NCBI GenBank assembly: GCA_035582835.1 | Contig: JAYKAV010002109.1 | Coordinates: forward strand, 1 to 64,000 | Length of the DNA: 64,000 nucleotides | Source: Phoebastria nigripes | Lineage: Eukaryota; Chordata; Aves; Procellariiformes; Diomedeidae | Reading direction: 5' to 3' | Part shown: positions 1 to 11,359 of the stretch, piece by piece | Layout of the letters: every line of letters begins with the position of its first letter | How positions within the stretch are numbered: position 1 is the stretch's first letter | The notes under the pieces: model-generated | What the model saw: the letters and a program-made list of their open reading frames with translations, nothing else | Databases searched by the model: none | Told to the model about the DNA's origin: nothing | Translations under genes and position numbers: made by a program

Positions 1-181
1 CCGCCGGGCCCCTCGGCTGCGGGCGCGGGCCGGCCGCCGAGAGCGCCGACTTCCCCGCCGACGCCTGGTACCCGCCGGGCCGGGCGCCCTTCGCCGCCCC
101 CGCCGCCTGCATCAAGAGCGAGCTGGGGCCCTGGGCCCAGGGCTGGGCCGAGGGCTACGCCGGCGCCTACGGCGACGTCCG
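1..181 (+). CDS. AR: Androgen receptor exon 1, 3' end (N-terminal domain, partial)
   Basis: This is the last part of the AR N-terminal transactivation domain; the start codon, promoter and most of the domain lie before the window. The frame begins at base 3 and gives 59 whole codons plus two bases of an Arg codon, completed by the first base of exon 2 (phase 2 intron). The end matches the known end of AR exon 1: a DAWYP motif, then an IKSELGPW motif, then YGDV-R. In mammalian AR the corresponding lysine (VKSE) is a SUMO acceptor, so this Lys is a likely SUMO site by homology. The donor is cg|gtgagt with GT at 182-183. The segment is extremely GC- and CpG-rich with mostly G/C third positions, as expected for the tail of a CpG island. 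Identity is certain because of the downstream exons it joins; without them the assignment would be weaker. Confidence 0.93.
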
Positions 182-188
182 GTGAGTA

Positions 189-326
189 CCCGCGTCCCGC
201 CGGCGCCGGAATCCCGCGTCCCGCACCGCGCATCCCGCCGGCACCGGCAGCCCGCAGCCCGCACCGCGCATCCCGCCGGCACGGGTACCCTGCATCTCGC
301 ACCCCGCATCCCGCCGGCATCGGCAC
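189..326 (+). repeat. GC-rich ~38-bp minisatellite next to the exon 1 donor
   Basis: About three and a half head-to-tail copies of a 37-39 bp unit lie at 189-212 (partial), 213-250, 251-287 and 288-326. The core shared by the three full copies is catcccgccggca, preceded by cgcaccscgcat-like sequence. The array starts 7 bp after the donor GT of exon 1. In the pre-mRNA it is C-rich; the DNA complement is G-rich. Overlapping open frames on both strands are explained by the repeat and high GC. Confidence 0.8.
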
Positions 327-2750
327 CCCGCACCCCGCGCCCCCCCGGCCGCCTCGCCGCCCCCCGCAGCTGCACCGGCAAACGCCGCGCGTCCAGCCCG
401 GCTCTGTCCTGACTGCCCCCGGCTTGATTCACCTCCCTGCTGTCGGAGCCTTCCCTTTTACCGACATGCTGTCACTTGTGACTTACTAGGCAAGATTGTG
501 CCACAAATCCTGTGCTAAACTCCTGGTATTCTCCGCCGTCCCCTTAAGGTTGATGGCATTTCTCCCATTTCGTTACGGATCTGTTCTCCCCCTTCTCTCG
601 GCTGCTGTAAGCGTGCGGGAATCTGGAGACTGCGCTTCAACCGCAGACCGATCTTGAGATCGAGTTAAAATTCTCCCTGCACCTTGCTCTGCCGCGAGCT
701 AGAGGAATGGGGAATGAGCTGTGCAGAACAAGCTGAAACTGCTGAATGTATAGGCAGAGAAATACTGCATGTGCTTTGAAGCTCTGTTTTAAGTACAGGT
801 AGAAGATGTGTTTTAAAGTAGAGATAGAAGAGTATTTAGGAATACAGCAGAGGAGGAAAGGCTTATGTGTTTGAGAAGAAGGATTCGATCAGAAGTAATT
901 TTTCCTGGCGGATTAACCTCAAAAAAGGAGATTAATGGTCTCTGTAAAATAGGTATACACAATCTAAACCAGTGGGCATACTGCATCATCGCCTTTCATC
1001 ATGGCAAAACGCATTACTGCGAGGGAGAATCGCTGCAGCTGATAGAAATGGGAGTGAGAACGTGACTGCAAAAGGATTTTTCTGCTGGCTCGGAGGTAGC
1101 CCCAGCCACAAGTGGTTGGTACAGCCTCAGCCGGGCTTTGCGTCGTTGACATGCTCACCCCGTGGTACTAAATGAACAGTTAGATTTTCCCTTTAAATTA
1201 GCACAGGGCAAATCACACTCCTGCTTCTGCACTTGTTTTGCTGCTTTAAAATGCTCACAGCTTTATTCGGGCAGTGTAGTAGTTATCATCCACACAACAA
1301 TTTACTTGGGGATTTTATGAAGAAGTTGAGGGCTTGGCAAAAAAACTGGGATAAAAGTAAGGAAAGGTCAAAATGAGTCCAGCTGTGAGTGTCATACCGG
1401 TGGCAGGAGTTGTGTGTACCCTGTGCGTGTTCCTCTGGAGTCTGGATAAATCTCTGCTGAAATTGGTGCAGGGATGAATAAAGTTGGAAAAGTTTAACTG
1501 TCCAAATGCTGACAATGGATGATGCAGGTTTTTGAAGGCAGAAGGCTCAGCCTTGTGAAGGTTTATTTGCCTGTGAAGCCCGTGCGATAGAACCCCTCAC
1601 AGATGGGGAATATCGCCGTAAGGAAAACAGGTTTGGGTTTATGTGGTGGTCAACAGGCAGTCGTGTGGGCTGGACCTGGGCAGCAGGTGAATTTTGCCCG
1701 AGTCTTGCCTTAGAGATAAATGATGCCTCCCTTATTCCTGTGGGAAAAGCTGTATCCTCCTCTTCCTCGCGGCTCCATTCAGTGTGCTGCGTCCGTGTCC
1801 CTGCTTCCCCTGGCACAGCGGCTCTGAGGGGACCTGGGCTCCCGCTGGCAGACTTCTGCAGGAATTGGTGGAGTCGGAGCTAGCACAGAGAGTTTTTAAA
1901 ATACCATTATCTTGTCCTTTGAACTCTGTTGCTCTTATAGCATTATCTGGCTGCTGCGGGTGAGCGACAGACTGACAGTATTTATACCCCTTTCTGTGCT
2001 CGGATGCAATTTTAAAATGCTGTAAGGAAAGTGGAACGCTCCTTTGTGGTCTGGCTAAAGCCGTACAGGTTAATTGCTGCCAGGTTTATATTTCATCCTA
2101 GCAAAGTCTCCATTAACTTTACAGTGTGCTGCCTATCAATTGCTGTGGCTTTTAGTTTTCTCCTGGATATGCAACAGTGCCAGTGCAGTGAGCAGCCTCT
2201 GCTGTAGCTGGAGCTCATGGCAGCGGATCGGGTACCAGCTTCCCAGGCAGCAGCGCTCGTACGTAAAGAGGGTCCTGGGAGCTAAAACGCTTTATAGTAA
2301 AGTTCCCTCACCAAAGGATGGTCTGCTTTGGACCTGTACTCCCCTGCTAGCTTCTAGTGCTAGGTTTAAGTTCCTGCCCTGCGTGGCCTTGCTCAGAAAG
2401 CTTCACCCTCTTAGCCTCGGAAAATGTAGTCTCAGCATTTTCTTTGAGAGCGGTGGAGGGCACTTCTGTGGGCTCACTGCAGCTCCACCAGCCTAAGGAG
2501 ATCTGCGCTTCAGATCCCCACGCTGTTGCAGTGCTGGCAGTGGCAGCTGCAGACACAGCCCAATCTTCCTTGAAGAAGAATAAGGAGCATTTTAAGGTGT
2601 GTTGCTCCTAGTTCTTTCCCTTTTTGAACGGTCCTGCTTTTTCCTAGCGGGACCGCATCTCTTCCCTCCAAGGTGAGCCTCTCTTCAAAACCCCAGCTCT
2701 GCCCTGGTGCAGGCTCGGTCGGGTATAGATCGGTATTTTTGAAGTTGGAG

Positions 2751-2825
2751 ACAAACACCCCCCCCCCCTTCATATATGACATTAAAGCATGAACAGTTTC
2801 TTAATGTTTGGGGGGGGTTGTTTAC
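2751..2825. repeat. C11 / G8 inverted repeat
   Basis: A run of 11 C (2758-2768) preceded by acaaaca is followed about 41 bp later by a run of 8 G (2810-2817) followed by ttgttt. The two arms can pair: eight C:G pairs, an A:T pair, and after a one-base bulge a further caaa/gttt match. The spacer is AT-rich. It lies in intron 1. Confidence 0.6.
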
Positions 2826-5800
2826 ATTTTCCCTTCATGTAAACTACTCTCAATTTGGGTTGGGGGTTCCGAGTAGAAGAGTTTACCTCTAAAGCCGTGA
2901 GAGAGGGGGCTGGATTGCTTGAGGGATCGTTAATGGAAAATCGGGTGCTGGCATCCACCTTGGTCCAGGATACAGCACGCACAGCTCGTAAAACAAATGC
3001 TGTCAACTGCCGGGGACTGCCGGGAGCCAGCAGCTCTGACGGGACCGAATGAAGGTGCCCCCTCGGCAGGAGCCGCCCTCGCCGTTTTGTGGCGTGGCCG
3101 GGCGTCTCCAGGCGCAGGGTGCACTGGGGTGCGGGGTGGGACCCCAGGGTGCCCTGGGGTGCTCGGAGCAGTGCTGGTGCAGATCCGTAACTGCCGCCTT
3201 TGCTTGTGCAGAGGGGGGGATTTGTCTGGGGTTAGAGGCACTGAAACATTACAGAGGAAGCAAAGTAGGCATCAACACAATTTGATTTAATTTGAAGCTT
3301 TTGATATGGTGTACCTGATTGTGCCAGTAATGCTTACATATAATTAGCAAATTAATCCAAGCTTTTGTTACACTGTGGACTTGTAGCCGTTTATCTTTGT
3401 GCTCTGGTTATTGCATAATTATTACCAGNAGCCTTTGAGGTGACTAAATAACCTGTGTTAAGAGCGAGATGCAGCATTGAATAGAATAAATCCAAGGTTA
3501 CGGTGTCAAAATGACTTGTAAGACCAAAACACAGCACCGGGTAAGTGGTGTAGGCCTATTTGGTTTAAGCCAAAATGGAATCAAAGAAGGAGCTATCACT
3601 GAAGCAATGGAAACAAAGGTGATAACTGAATTTAGGGGGAAATTGGAAACCGAATTTGGCTCAGAAAAATCTAGCTGTCCGTGTAGTTTCAGACATTTTT
3701 TAAGTGGCATTTGCTATTGCTACTGTTACCTGTTTGGTATCCCTGTGTTTGCTGGTTACACCCACCTGCAGATTCCTTTCTTCGGTTCAGTTGTGATCCG
3801 CTTGGGCGAGTGCCATGTGTTTATGCATCACCTGGCATAATGGCTATATAATCTTTTTGTGGCCAGCTATGTAATTGTGATACCGCTTACAGATAATACC
3901 TGTAATAATTTCTACCTACTGAGGGAGGAGATACGATTCTGATAAAAAGATCAAGGGCAGGTTATTACGCTAACGGATGAGACAAGGCGGGAGGCCGGTC
4001 TCCGGGCTGCCCTCGCTCCCAGCCCCTGCCCAGCAGCCGTCCGCCTGCGCCCGCCTGGGCACGGCTTGGCATCCCCTCCCCAGGAGAGGTCTGGGGGACC
4101 CGCGGCTCTTCGCTGGCGGGACTCAAAAGCCCTTGGGAAGGGGACGACCCTCCTGTCTGCTGTTGTCAGTATGACCTTTCTGCTCAGGCAAACGGCGATA
4201 TTATGTAAATATTTCTTTTGAAGACAAGCCGTGGATGGAAGAATGCTCTTTCTGAAGTCTGTCCCTCTGGCCAGCTTCGTAATACGTACTCACGGTCCGC
4301 AGCTGCGGGTACGGATCCATGGACGGTGAACCTCGGGTGGCTGGGGACGTCATTGACATGCTAGGGGTTTTTGCTGGTTCCTGATGAAAGCGGAAGAGAA
4401 AGCACAAAAAAAATTTCTTGTTTTTTCTTCTTTAAACTTACACATCAGGCACTCCTGTCTGGAATCAGGTCCTTCTCCCGAGGCACAGCTGAGGTTTTGC
4501 TCTTTTCAGGAGACTTTGGGCATCATGTTCTGATGTTTCTGCATAGGTACGAGTCATTGTGGGGCAAACGAATGCTCTCTTCAGAGCATGGCGTCTTCAC
4601 CAGGAAATGCCCATTCCTCGTCTCTTTTATTTAGTAGGTGATAGGGTTGATCTCTTGTCAGACCTTGCTTGAAAAACTACAGATTCCATATTTTTCCTGA
4701 TCGCTTCCAGATCTCGAGCAAGTTGTGGGTATCAGCGAGTTCAGTGGTGTACACTTAAATCACAGTCACCTGTGCTTTCATGATGTGCCAGGCCAGCTTG
4801 CATCGCTGTTACTCATCAGGAGTGACTATTAGCAGTAAACGCTCCAGGTCGCAACAGAGATCCCAGCAAATTTACAGTAGGAGAAACCTTTCCTAGGACA
4901 TGCCTGAAAAGTATCTTGAATTCGTGTAGGTGCTTGCCAAGCTGTCTTCAGTCATTGCTAACCATTAGGCTTTTCACAGTCAGAGGGGGAGCCGGGGGTG
5001 GATGAGGGGACCCCAGACCCTGCGGCACTTGGCTGATGGGCTCCCTGGCTTCAACAGCTGCTGGACCAGGCCACGGGTTTTATAACTGTGTGCTAAGGTC
5101 TTCTGCAGCCAAGTTTTGTCCCCAGTTGCCAAACCAGTGCTCCACTTTTTCGTGCAGAATCAGATCCACATGGAGCACAGCTGAGTCACGGGTGGCTTCT
5201 GGAGCGCGGGGCAGGGCGGCTGCCTGCCTCTGCCGGCGGTGCTGCCTGCCTCTGCCAGCCATGCTGCCTTTCAAACCGCCTAAACGTGGAGGGGGATGAA
5301 GCAGAAGACCCACGCGAAGCTCGGGAGGGACTGGAGCTGAGCTTTCCCCAGGATACAGCGATAATTAAAAGCTGCTTTCATAGGTTCCCTACTGACAGGC
5401 ATGAGAAGGCTGTTGTAAACACAGCACAAAACGCCCGTCCTGCACCAGTGCTGTGTCTGGTTAGAGAACTCGGGACTCATTTAAATGTGAATTGGCACGC
5501 TACCAGGCTATGACAAGACACTCATCTGTCCTGGCTTGAGTTAAGGTTGTGAAACAAGTCATACACTGGGGCAGGGTAACTGGAGTNGCTGGGATGTTCA
5601 AGTTCTGCTCAAGCCTTATTCTTGCAGGATAACAGCGGGTGCAGCAAACGCCTCGCGACCAGGAGAGCGGCAGAGGTGGGCACTGCCGGCTTCCCCCGCG
5701 GCTGGCATGGCTGTTGGGTCACCCAGTGCTGGGGCACAGTGGTTGTGGTTCCTTTTCCTTGCTCCTCAGAGTTGCTGTCTGAAGGATTGTGGCATGCAAG

Positions 5801-6439
5801 CCAAAGCTCTATTTTCTTCCACGCTTAGCTGGTTGACTTGCTTTCATTTCGTTTTGAGGATGCTGATTTATTTAGTCTTTCTCGTGAGTTAGTTTTCATT
5901 TAAATTGATAAACGAGATTATCTTTTTCACAGCTAGTTACCTAGACTCAGCCTGCGGTGGTGTGAGGGCAGCAAGTGGCCCTTTCTAAAGACGGGCTGTT
6001 TGACTTGACGCTGGGTGCACACTGAAGTCTGCATCAGGAGCCTGGGTCCTGGTGGCATGACGCACGGAGAGACTGGCTGTTTTTCTTTGAAGATGCCCAG
6101 AACCGCCCAGAAAAAACTCCAGACTGGAAGGATCACGGTCCTTGTGTTAACACACTGGCTGAGCCCATGGGCATTAAAAAAGCATCGGTACTCTCAATCC
6201 TCACCCAGGTCTGTGCTTGCCGGTGGAGCAGCCCGAGTGCCGTGCTGGAGGTGGTGAACAGCTCTGCCCGAGGGGCTGGCACAGCCCTCTCCTGTGCCAT
6301 TAAATTGGGATTTATGTCCGTGGCAATGAATGAAGGAAAATTAACTGTTTCCAGTGTTCTTTATTTTCCAGCTTGCTCCTTCCGCTCAATTGATTTTGGT
6401 TCTGGAGTTTTCCTAGTGTTTCCATAGCATATGCCAAGT

Positions 6440-6550
6440 ATCATAAAATGGTCTCCCTCTTTTCCNCTCCCTCCTCTATCTGTCCCTCCCTGTTTTCCCT
6501 TTCTTGCTGACTCTCCCACTCTCCAGCTCTCCCTCTCTCCCTACCCACTG
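6440..6550 (+). repeat. Polypyrimidine (CT-rich) tract
   Basis: Roughly 100 bases of almost pure C and T on the + strand, made of imperfect tccc, ctccct and tctctccc units, with one ambiguous base. It is low-complexity DNA in intron 1. No coding potential is seen. The mirror-like purine/pyrimidine bias could allow triplex formation, which is inference. Confidence 0.6.
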
Positions 6551-7395
6551 GGAAGGGGAGATGCGTCACCTTGGTAAGGGATGGGCTATTGAGGGCATAC
6601 ACCCACGGTGTGTTTGTGTGAGACCTGCCCGTCTGCTCTTACAACACAAAACATCTATTTACTTTTTCACCTGTTCATTATAAGACTGTTCAAGGGCAGA
6701 TGTTCCCCCGTCCTCCTCTGTGCTTTCCCATCCCCTTCTCCCCATGTCTTGAATTTCTGAGCTCTTACACCCTCTGGAAACTGGTTCCAAAGTCTCATGC
6801 TCGATATCAACAGTGATTACTCCCCCTCCCAGTTTCTCTTAAGTGCTGGTTGCGACGAAAGCATAAGCTCTGCAAGACACTTAGCATAGAAAACGGTGGC
6901 TGAGAATTCAGGAAATTTCACCAAAGAAATAATGCATAAAAAGCTGTAAGAGTATTGGTGGGTTTGAGTTATACAGGTATTTTGTGTACTCTGTCCTGCA
7001 TTACCGAGGAGGACTGGGCAGGAAGCAGTAAAGGATTTGCCTGTGACAGTGATTCTCCTACTTGTACAGCTTTTACATTTTTTCTGCTGTTTGCAGTATT
7101 CACTGGTATTTATTTGTTACGCAGATGCTAGCTGTGCTCTGCATTTCTTCTTGCAGCCAGTCTATAGTATAACCCATTGGTTTTCCTGTTCTGAGAACTT
7201 CATTCCAGCCAAAGAGAGCTAGTTAAAATTTGGTAGTGATTTGGTGCTTTTTCTGAGGTCAAAACAGCAATGTGTTTCAATATACTGATTGTGAATGAGA
7301 GATAAAGCATGTTTTGTAGCCCACATAGGAATCTGTGGCTTTCAGGTGCACAGCCGCGCCTTTCCACCCACATTTCCTTCTCAGGAGGCCGCGGG

Positions 7396-7625
7396 GACGG
7401 GCATCAGCCCCCGGGGGAGGATCACCACTGCGGGAACAGGCATCAGCCCCCGGGGCAGGATCACCACCACGGGGATGGGCATCAGCCCCCGGGGCAGGAT
7501 CACCACCGCGGGGATGGGCATCAGCCCCCGGGGCAGGATCACCACCGCGGGGATGGGCATCAGCCCCCAGGGCAGGATCACCACCACGGGGATGGGCATC
7601 AGCCCCCGGGGCAGGATCATCCCCT
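7396..7625 (+). repeat. 39-bp minisatellite, six copies
   Basis: The phrase catcagccccc recurs at 7402, 7441, 7480, 7519, 7558 and 7597, an exact 39-bp period. Each unit reads as catcagccccc, then ggggcaggatcacca, then ccgcggggatggg with a few substitutions; the first copies diverge (gggaacagg instead of gggatggg), the inner ones are nearly identical. Because 39 is a multiple of three and the unit lacks stops in several frames, it opens long overlapping frames on both strands (13-residue periodic peptides). These are most likely by-products of the repeat and not genes. It sits deep in AR intron 1. Confidence 0.92.
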
Positions 7626-10600
7626 CCCTCGGGACGCATCTCCCCAGGGGCCGCTGCTGCACACCGAGCGGGAGGACGGTGCCGCTGCCGGTGGGCACCT
7701 GGCAGCGCGGCTGCACTCGGTGACGATCTGTCACCATGCTGCTGAAAGCACCTGCGGGCATTGCGGCGTAGAAGGTATCGGCACGGGGCAGGGGCTGTGC
7801 CGTGCCAAGGAGCCCGGGAGCCTCCGGTGGGTTTGTGGCTGTTCGTGTCGGGATTGTGCCGCTGCTGCCGGCGTGTCCCTGTGGCACGGAGCAGGCGATT
7901 CCTGGAAGTCTCTGCCTCCAGCCCCTTGCTTCAGATAGAGGAAGGTGCGGGACAGTCCCGGCAAGAATTAGGGCAGAAACACTGTAGCGAGGCAGTGAAT
8001 GCTGGATGCGATCCGCTGCCCTGGCAGCCCTCTGGACGATGCGCAACTCCCCTCGCCTCCACTCCGAGGACCCTCCAAGGCCACGCTTAGCTCCAGGCAG
8101 GAGACAACAGTTCGCTCTGTGTCCATGCCAGGGTGGCACCTTTGAATTGCGTGTTCTTAGGAAATGAAAGATAAAGGCATTCGAGAGCAAATTTTGGATG
8201 GTCAGTGCAAGGAAAAAGCACAGAAGAAGAAGTCAGTCTGTGCGTGGTGGGAAGGGATGCCTCTCACAAGCGTGCTCCTGAACTGGGAGGAAAACTGGAA
8301 ATGTTGTCATTTCCTGCAGGAAGAAATTCCAAAATTTCCTAAAGTATTGGAAATATTTTTAGTCATATGGGAACATTTTGTTTTGTATGATGAAAGCAGT
8401 TTCATTTCACAGAGTTAAAAATAATTTGTAAAAGAGAGCAGTAGTTCAGTTCTTTGTATTTTTCTGTCATTCATATTAATTACATTTTTGTCTTAGCACT
8501 GAGCTTCATTCATATTTTATAAATTGCTGATTTTAAAATGGCTGTCCTAATTTGCCATTTCTGTATTGGCAATTGTTACTCTAATTGGCTTTCAGTCTGC
8601 ACTTGGCACGCTCGCTGGTGGCTGTCCACTGGGCTGCTTCAGTAGGCTGTTTAGTTTGAAAAGGATACTTTCCGCTTGTGATTGTAGGCTAAAATTACAA
8701 AGTTAAATACAAAAGAAAAAAATCGTATTATTTTATCATCCCATGGAACATTTTAAATTTATCAAATGAGCATTTACTGAAAGAAACTATTCTGTGGGAG
8801 ACTTTTTACTACTTCTAGTAAAAACCATTTGTTTCTCTGAGCTGCTCTGGTAGATCCCACAGATCTGTGCAGTGGTTGTATGACTCTGACAGTTGAACAT
8901 TGGAAATATATAGAAAAAATGAAGTTCCCCCTTGCAGAGACGTTCAGCACGAGGCCTGGGAGCATCGTGCCCATGAGATTGTTGCAACCTTCCCCTGCGG
9001 CAGCTGGTGGGGAGCGCCCGCCCCAGCCAGGGTGGGCTGGGAGAGCAGATGCTCCTCTGCAACTGCACCAGGTGAGCGTGGTGCAGCTCAGCTGGTGCGC
9101 GGTAACTCATGAGCGTAACCTGTGAACACACGGCATTGCAGTTGTTTATAGAGGTCCCGAGCAGCCTCTGCCCCTCGTCATGCAGCTCCTCAAACCCCTC
9201 CTTTCCCATTANGGCTCACAGAAATCTTGACATAATAGCCCAATAAGCCTTACACCTCCGCATACACCTGAGTTTTTAAAGGAGGATTTTAGTGTTTGGT
9301 ATATTGCAAGATGATCTACATACGTTGAGAGGTATCAGCTATGCCTGTGTTGCTCTATTCCCCCTGCATTCCCCTGTTGCATTTTCAGGGTGTTAGCAGT
9401 CTTGAATGCATTTGCAAGTGGAAAAAAACCAGCAGGGCATCATAAGCCAGAAGGCAATGCTAAGGAAGAAGCATCAGATGAACCTGGCTGCCTGAAGGGC
9501 TTATGGGGCATGATCTTTTCCTCCTCTTGTTCAGTTTATTTCAATATTTTTTGCATTTTAAAGTGAATTTTCTTTTTTGAAGAATGTTTTCTGCCAAAAG
9601 GGCCATCTACACTAGAAACCAAGGGAAAGCGAACACTGCGAAGTCATCTCGTGCGGACCAACTGACTTGTGTCAGCTGGGAAGAGGCTGCTCTTTGATGC
9701 CACATCAAATTGGTGACATGACGCAGAGGACATGGGCACCTTCCTTTGTTATTATCGTTAGGTAACATGAGCATTTGCCAGAAGTGATCTCCTCTCTCCT
9801 TGGATGAACCCATTGCTACACCATATTCATAGGAATGCAGCAACAGCAAAGTTTTCTGCGTGGGTACCGGATCCTTTCCAGCTCTTTCTTTTCCTCAAGA
9901 GAGCCAGGAGACAGCGTGCACAAGAGGCAGATGTCCCGTCTCCCTTTTTAGTGGAACGTTTATGCCCCATAAACAATTAAGAGACAGATACAGCCATGTC
10001 ATCTCTTAATACCTGGCTAGTGCAGGCATGCCATCCTGTCTCTGCCAACTGTCTTCCTCTTGTTTTTGCAGTTGTTGGATTGCAAACCAAACTGCCGTAT
10101 TGCAACTTCTCGTTGCTACCAGGGGTCAAGACCTCGCTGGCTTCTGCCCAGACCAGCACCGCAGCGGGGCACGGCTGTGGCAGCAGAAGACATCTGGCAG
10201 TGTCTTTTGTGAACCTCTGCTTCTGCTGGATCTTCTCCTCATCCCGCACGGGCTGGCACAGATACCAGCAGGGAATACCTGGAAGATCCTCTCTGGCCAC
10301 TACAAACCTTCTGTGTGGGAAACCTGTGCAGCAGCATGGACTTAGAGGAACTGGCAACCTGCTCAGAGTCCTTCCTTATAGCCCAGGCTTCACGGTCCAG
10401 CAGGCGATGAGTGGGGGGAGGCCACAGGACCACTGTCTGGATCTCATTAGTGTTCTTTGAAGAAGTCGTGAGGGCAGCAGCGGATGCGTTACCTTCCAGT
10501 ACGCTGGTAGGTCGCGGTGAGTGCCGAGGGGTCACACCGCCGGGTGTTAGGATGCTGCCACACCGACACTGTGATCCAGCATTTGCCCACGGGGCATCCC

Positions 10601-10865
10601 TGCCCAGCCCTGCTACAGCTCGCCTCAGGTGGGAGCACTACCAAATCTGGGTCCCACTTCCTTTCCCTCTCATCCTCGGCTGCCGAAGGTGGACCAGCCA
10701 GCCCGGAGGGTTGGTCCCTCAGTCCGTACCGGGCCCAGCACACTGCTCAGTGGCGGTTGGTCATTGGATGCAGGATCCTGTGCGTGTGCTGTACCGTATG
10801 GAGCACCGTGTTGCATGTGCACGTACCGTCACCACTTCTCTTCTGCAGCCCAGGGCAGCCCTGAC

Positions 10866-11359
10866 TTGGGCCCCTCACTACAAGAAGGACATTGNGGTGC
10901 TGGAGCGTGTCCAGAGNAGGGCAACGAAGCTGGTGAAGGGTCTGGAGAGCAAGTCTTACGAGGAGCGGCTGAGGGAACTGGGACTGTTTAGCCTGGAGAA
11001 GAGGAGGCTNAGGGGAGACCTTATCGCTCTCCACAACTACCTGAAAGGAGGTTGTAGNGAGGTGNNTGTNNGTCTCTTCTCCCAAGTAACTAGCGATAGG
11101 ATGAGAGGAAGTGGCCTCAAGTTGCGCCAAGGGAGGTTTAGATTGGATATTGGGAAAAGTTTCTTCACCGAAAGGGTTATCAAGCATTGGAACAGGCTGC
11201 CCAGGGAAGTGGTTGAGTCACCATCCCTGGGGGTATTTAAAAGACGTGTAGATGAGGCGCTTAGGGACATGGTTTAGTGGGCATGGAGGTGTTGGGTTGA
11301 TGGTTGGACTCGATGATCTTTGAGGTCCTTTCCAACCTTTATGATTCTATGATTCTATG
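10866..11359 (+). mobile_element. CR1 LINE 3' fragment (copy A, intron 1)
   Basis: This is a 5'-truncated chicken-repeat-1 non-LTR retrotransposon in the same orientation as AR. It encodes the C-terminal part of the CR1 ORF2 (reverse transcriptase protein), recognisable by [26 protein letters not shown] and [13 protein letters not shown] motifs. It ends in the typical CR1 3' tail: ggactcgatgatcttt, gaggtcctttccaacc and two gattctat-type octamers at 11343-11359. Stops and several ambiguous bases (10895, 10917, 11010, 11058, 11065-11066, 11070-11071) show it is not an intact element. No target-site duplication is expected for CR1. It is an old insertion inside AR intron 1. Confidence 0.93.

Noticed and set aside
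112..432. Arg/Gly/Ala-rich open frames on both strands at the window start
   Set aside because: Explained by the GC-rich exon 1 end and the 38-bp repeat; only the AR frame joins to downstream exons.
4517..4531. Half-site TGTTCT with a poor left arm (TGGGCA)
   Set aside because: Only one arm fits; no support for a functional element.
7381..8190. 269-codon minus-strand open frame (and overlapping plus-strand frames) in intron 1
   Set aside because: Much of its length is the 39-bp minisatellite plus GC-rich DNA; no domain, no splice logic, and comparable frames exist on the other strand.
8370..8384. Androgen-response-element-like 15-mer (GGAACA, 3-base gap, TGTTTT)
   Set aside because: Two mismatches from the consensus; such near-matches are expected by chance many times in 64 kb.
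10411..11277. 288-codon plus-strand open frame
   Set aside because: The second half is the CR1 ORF2 remnant and the first half has no recognisable similarity; it is an artefact of a dead LINE in intron 1.
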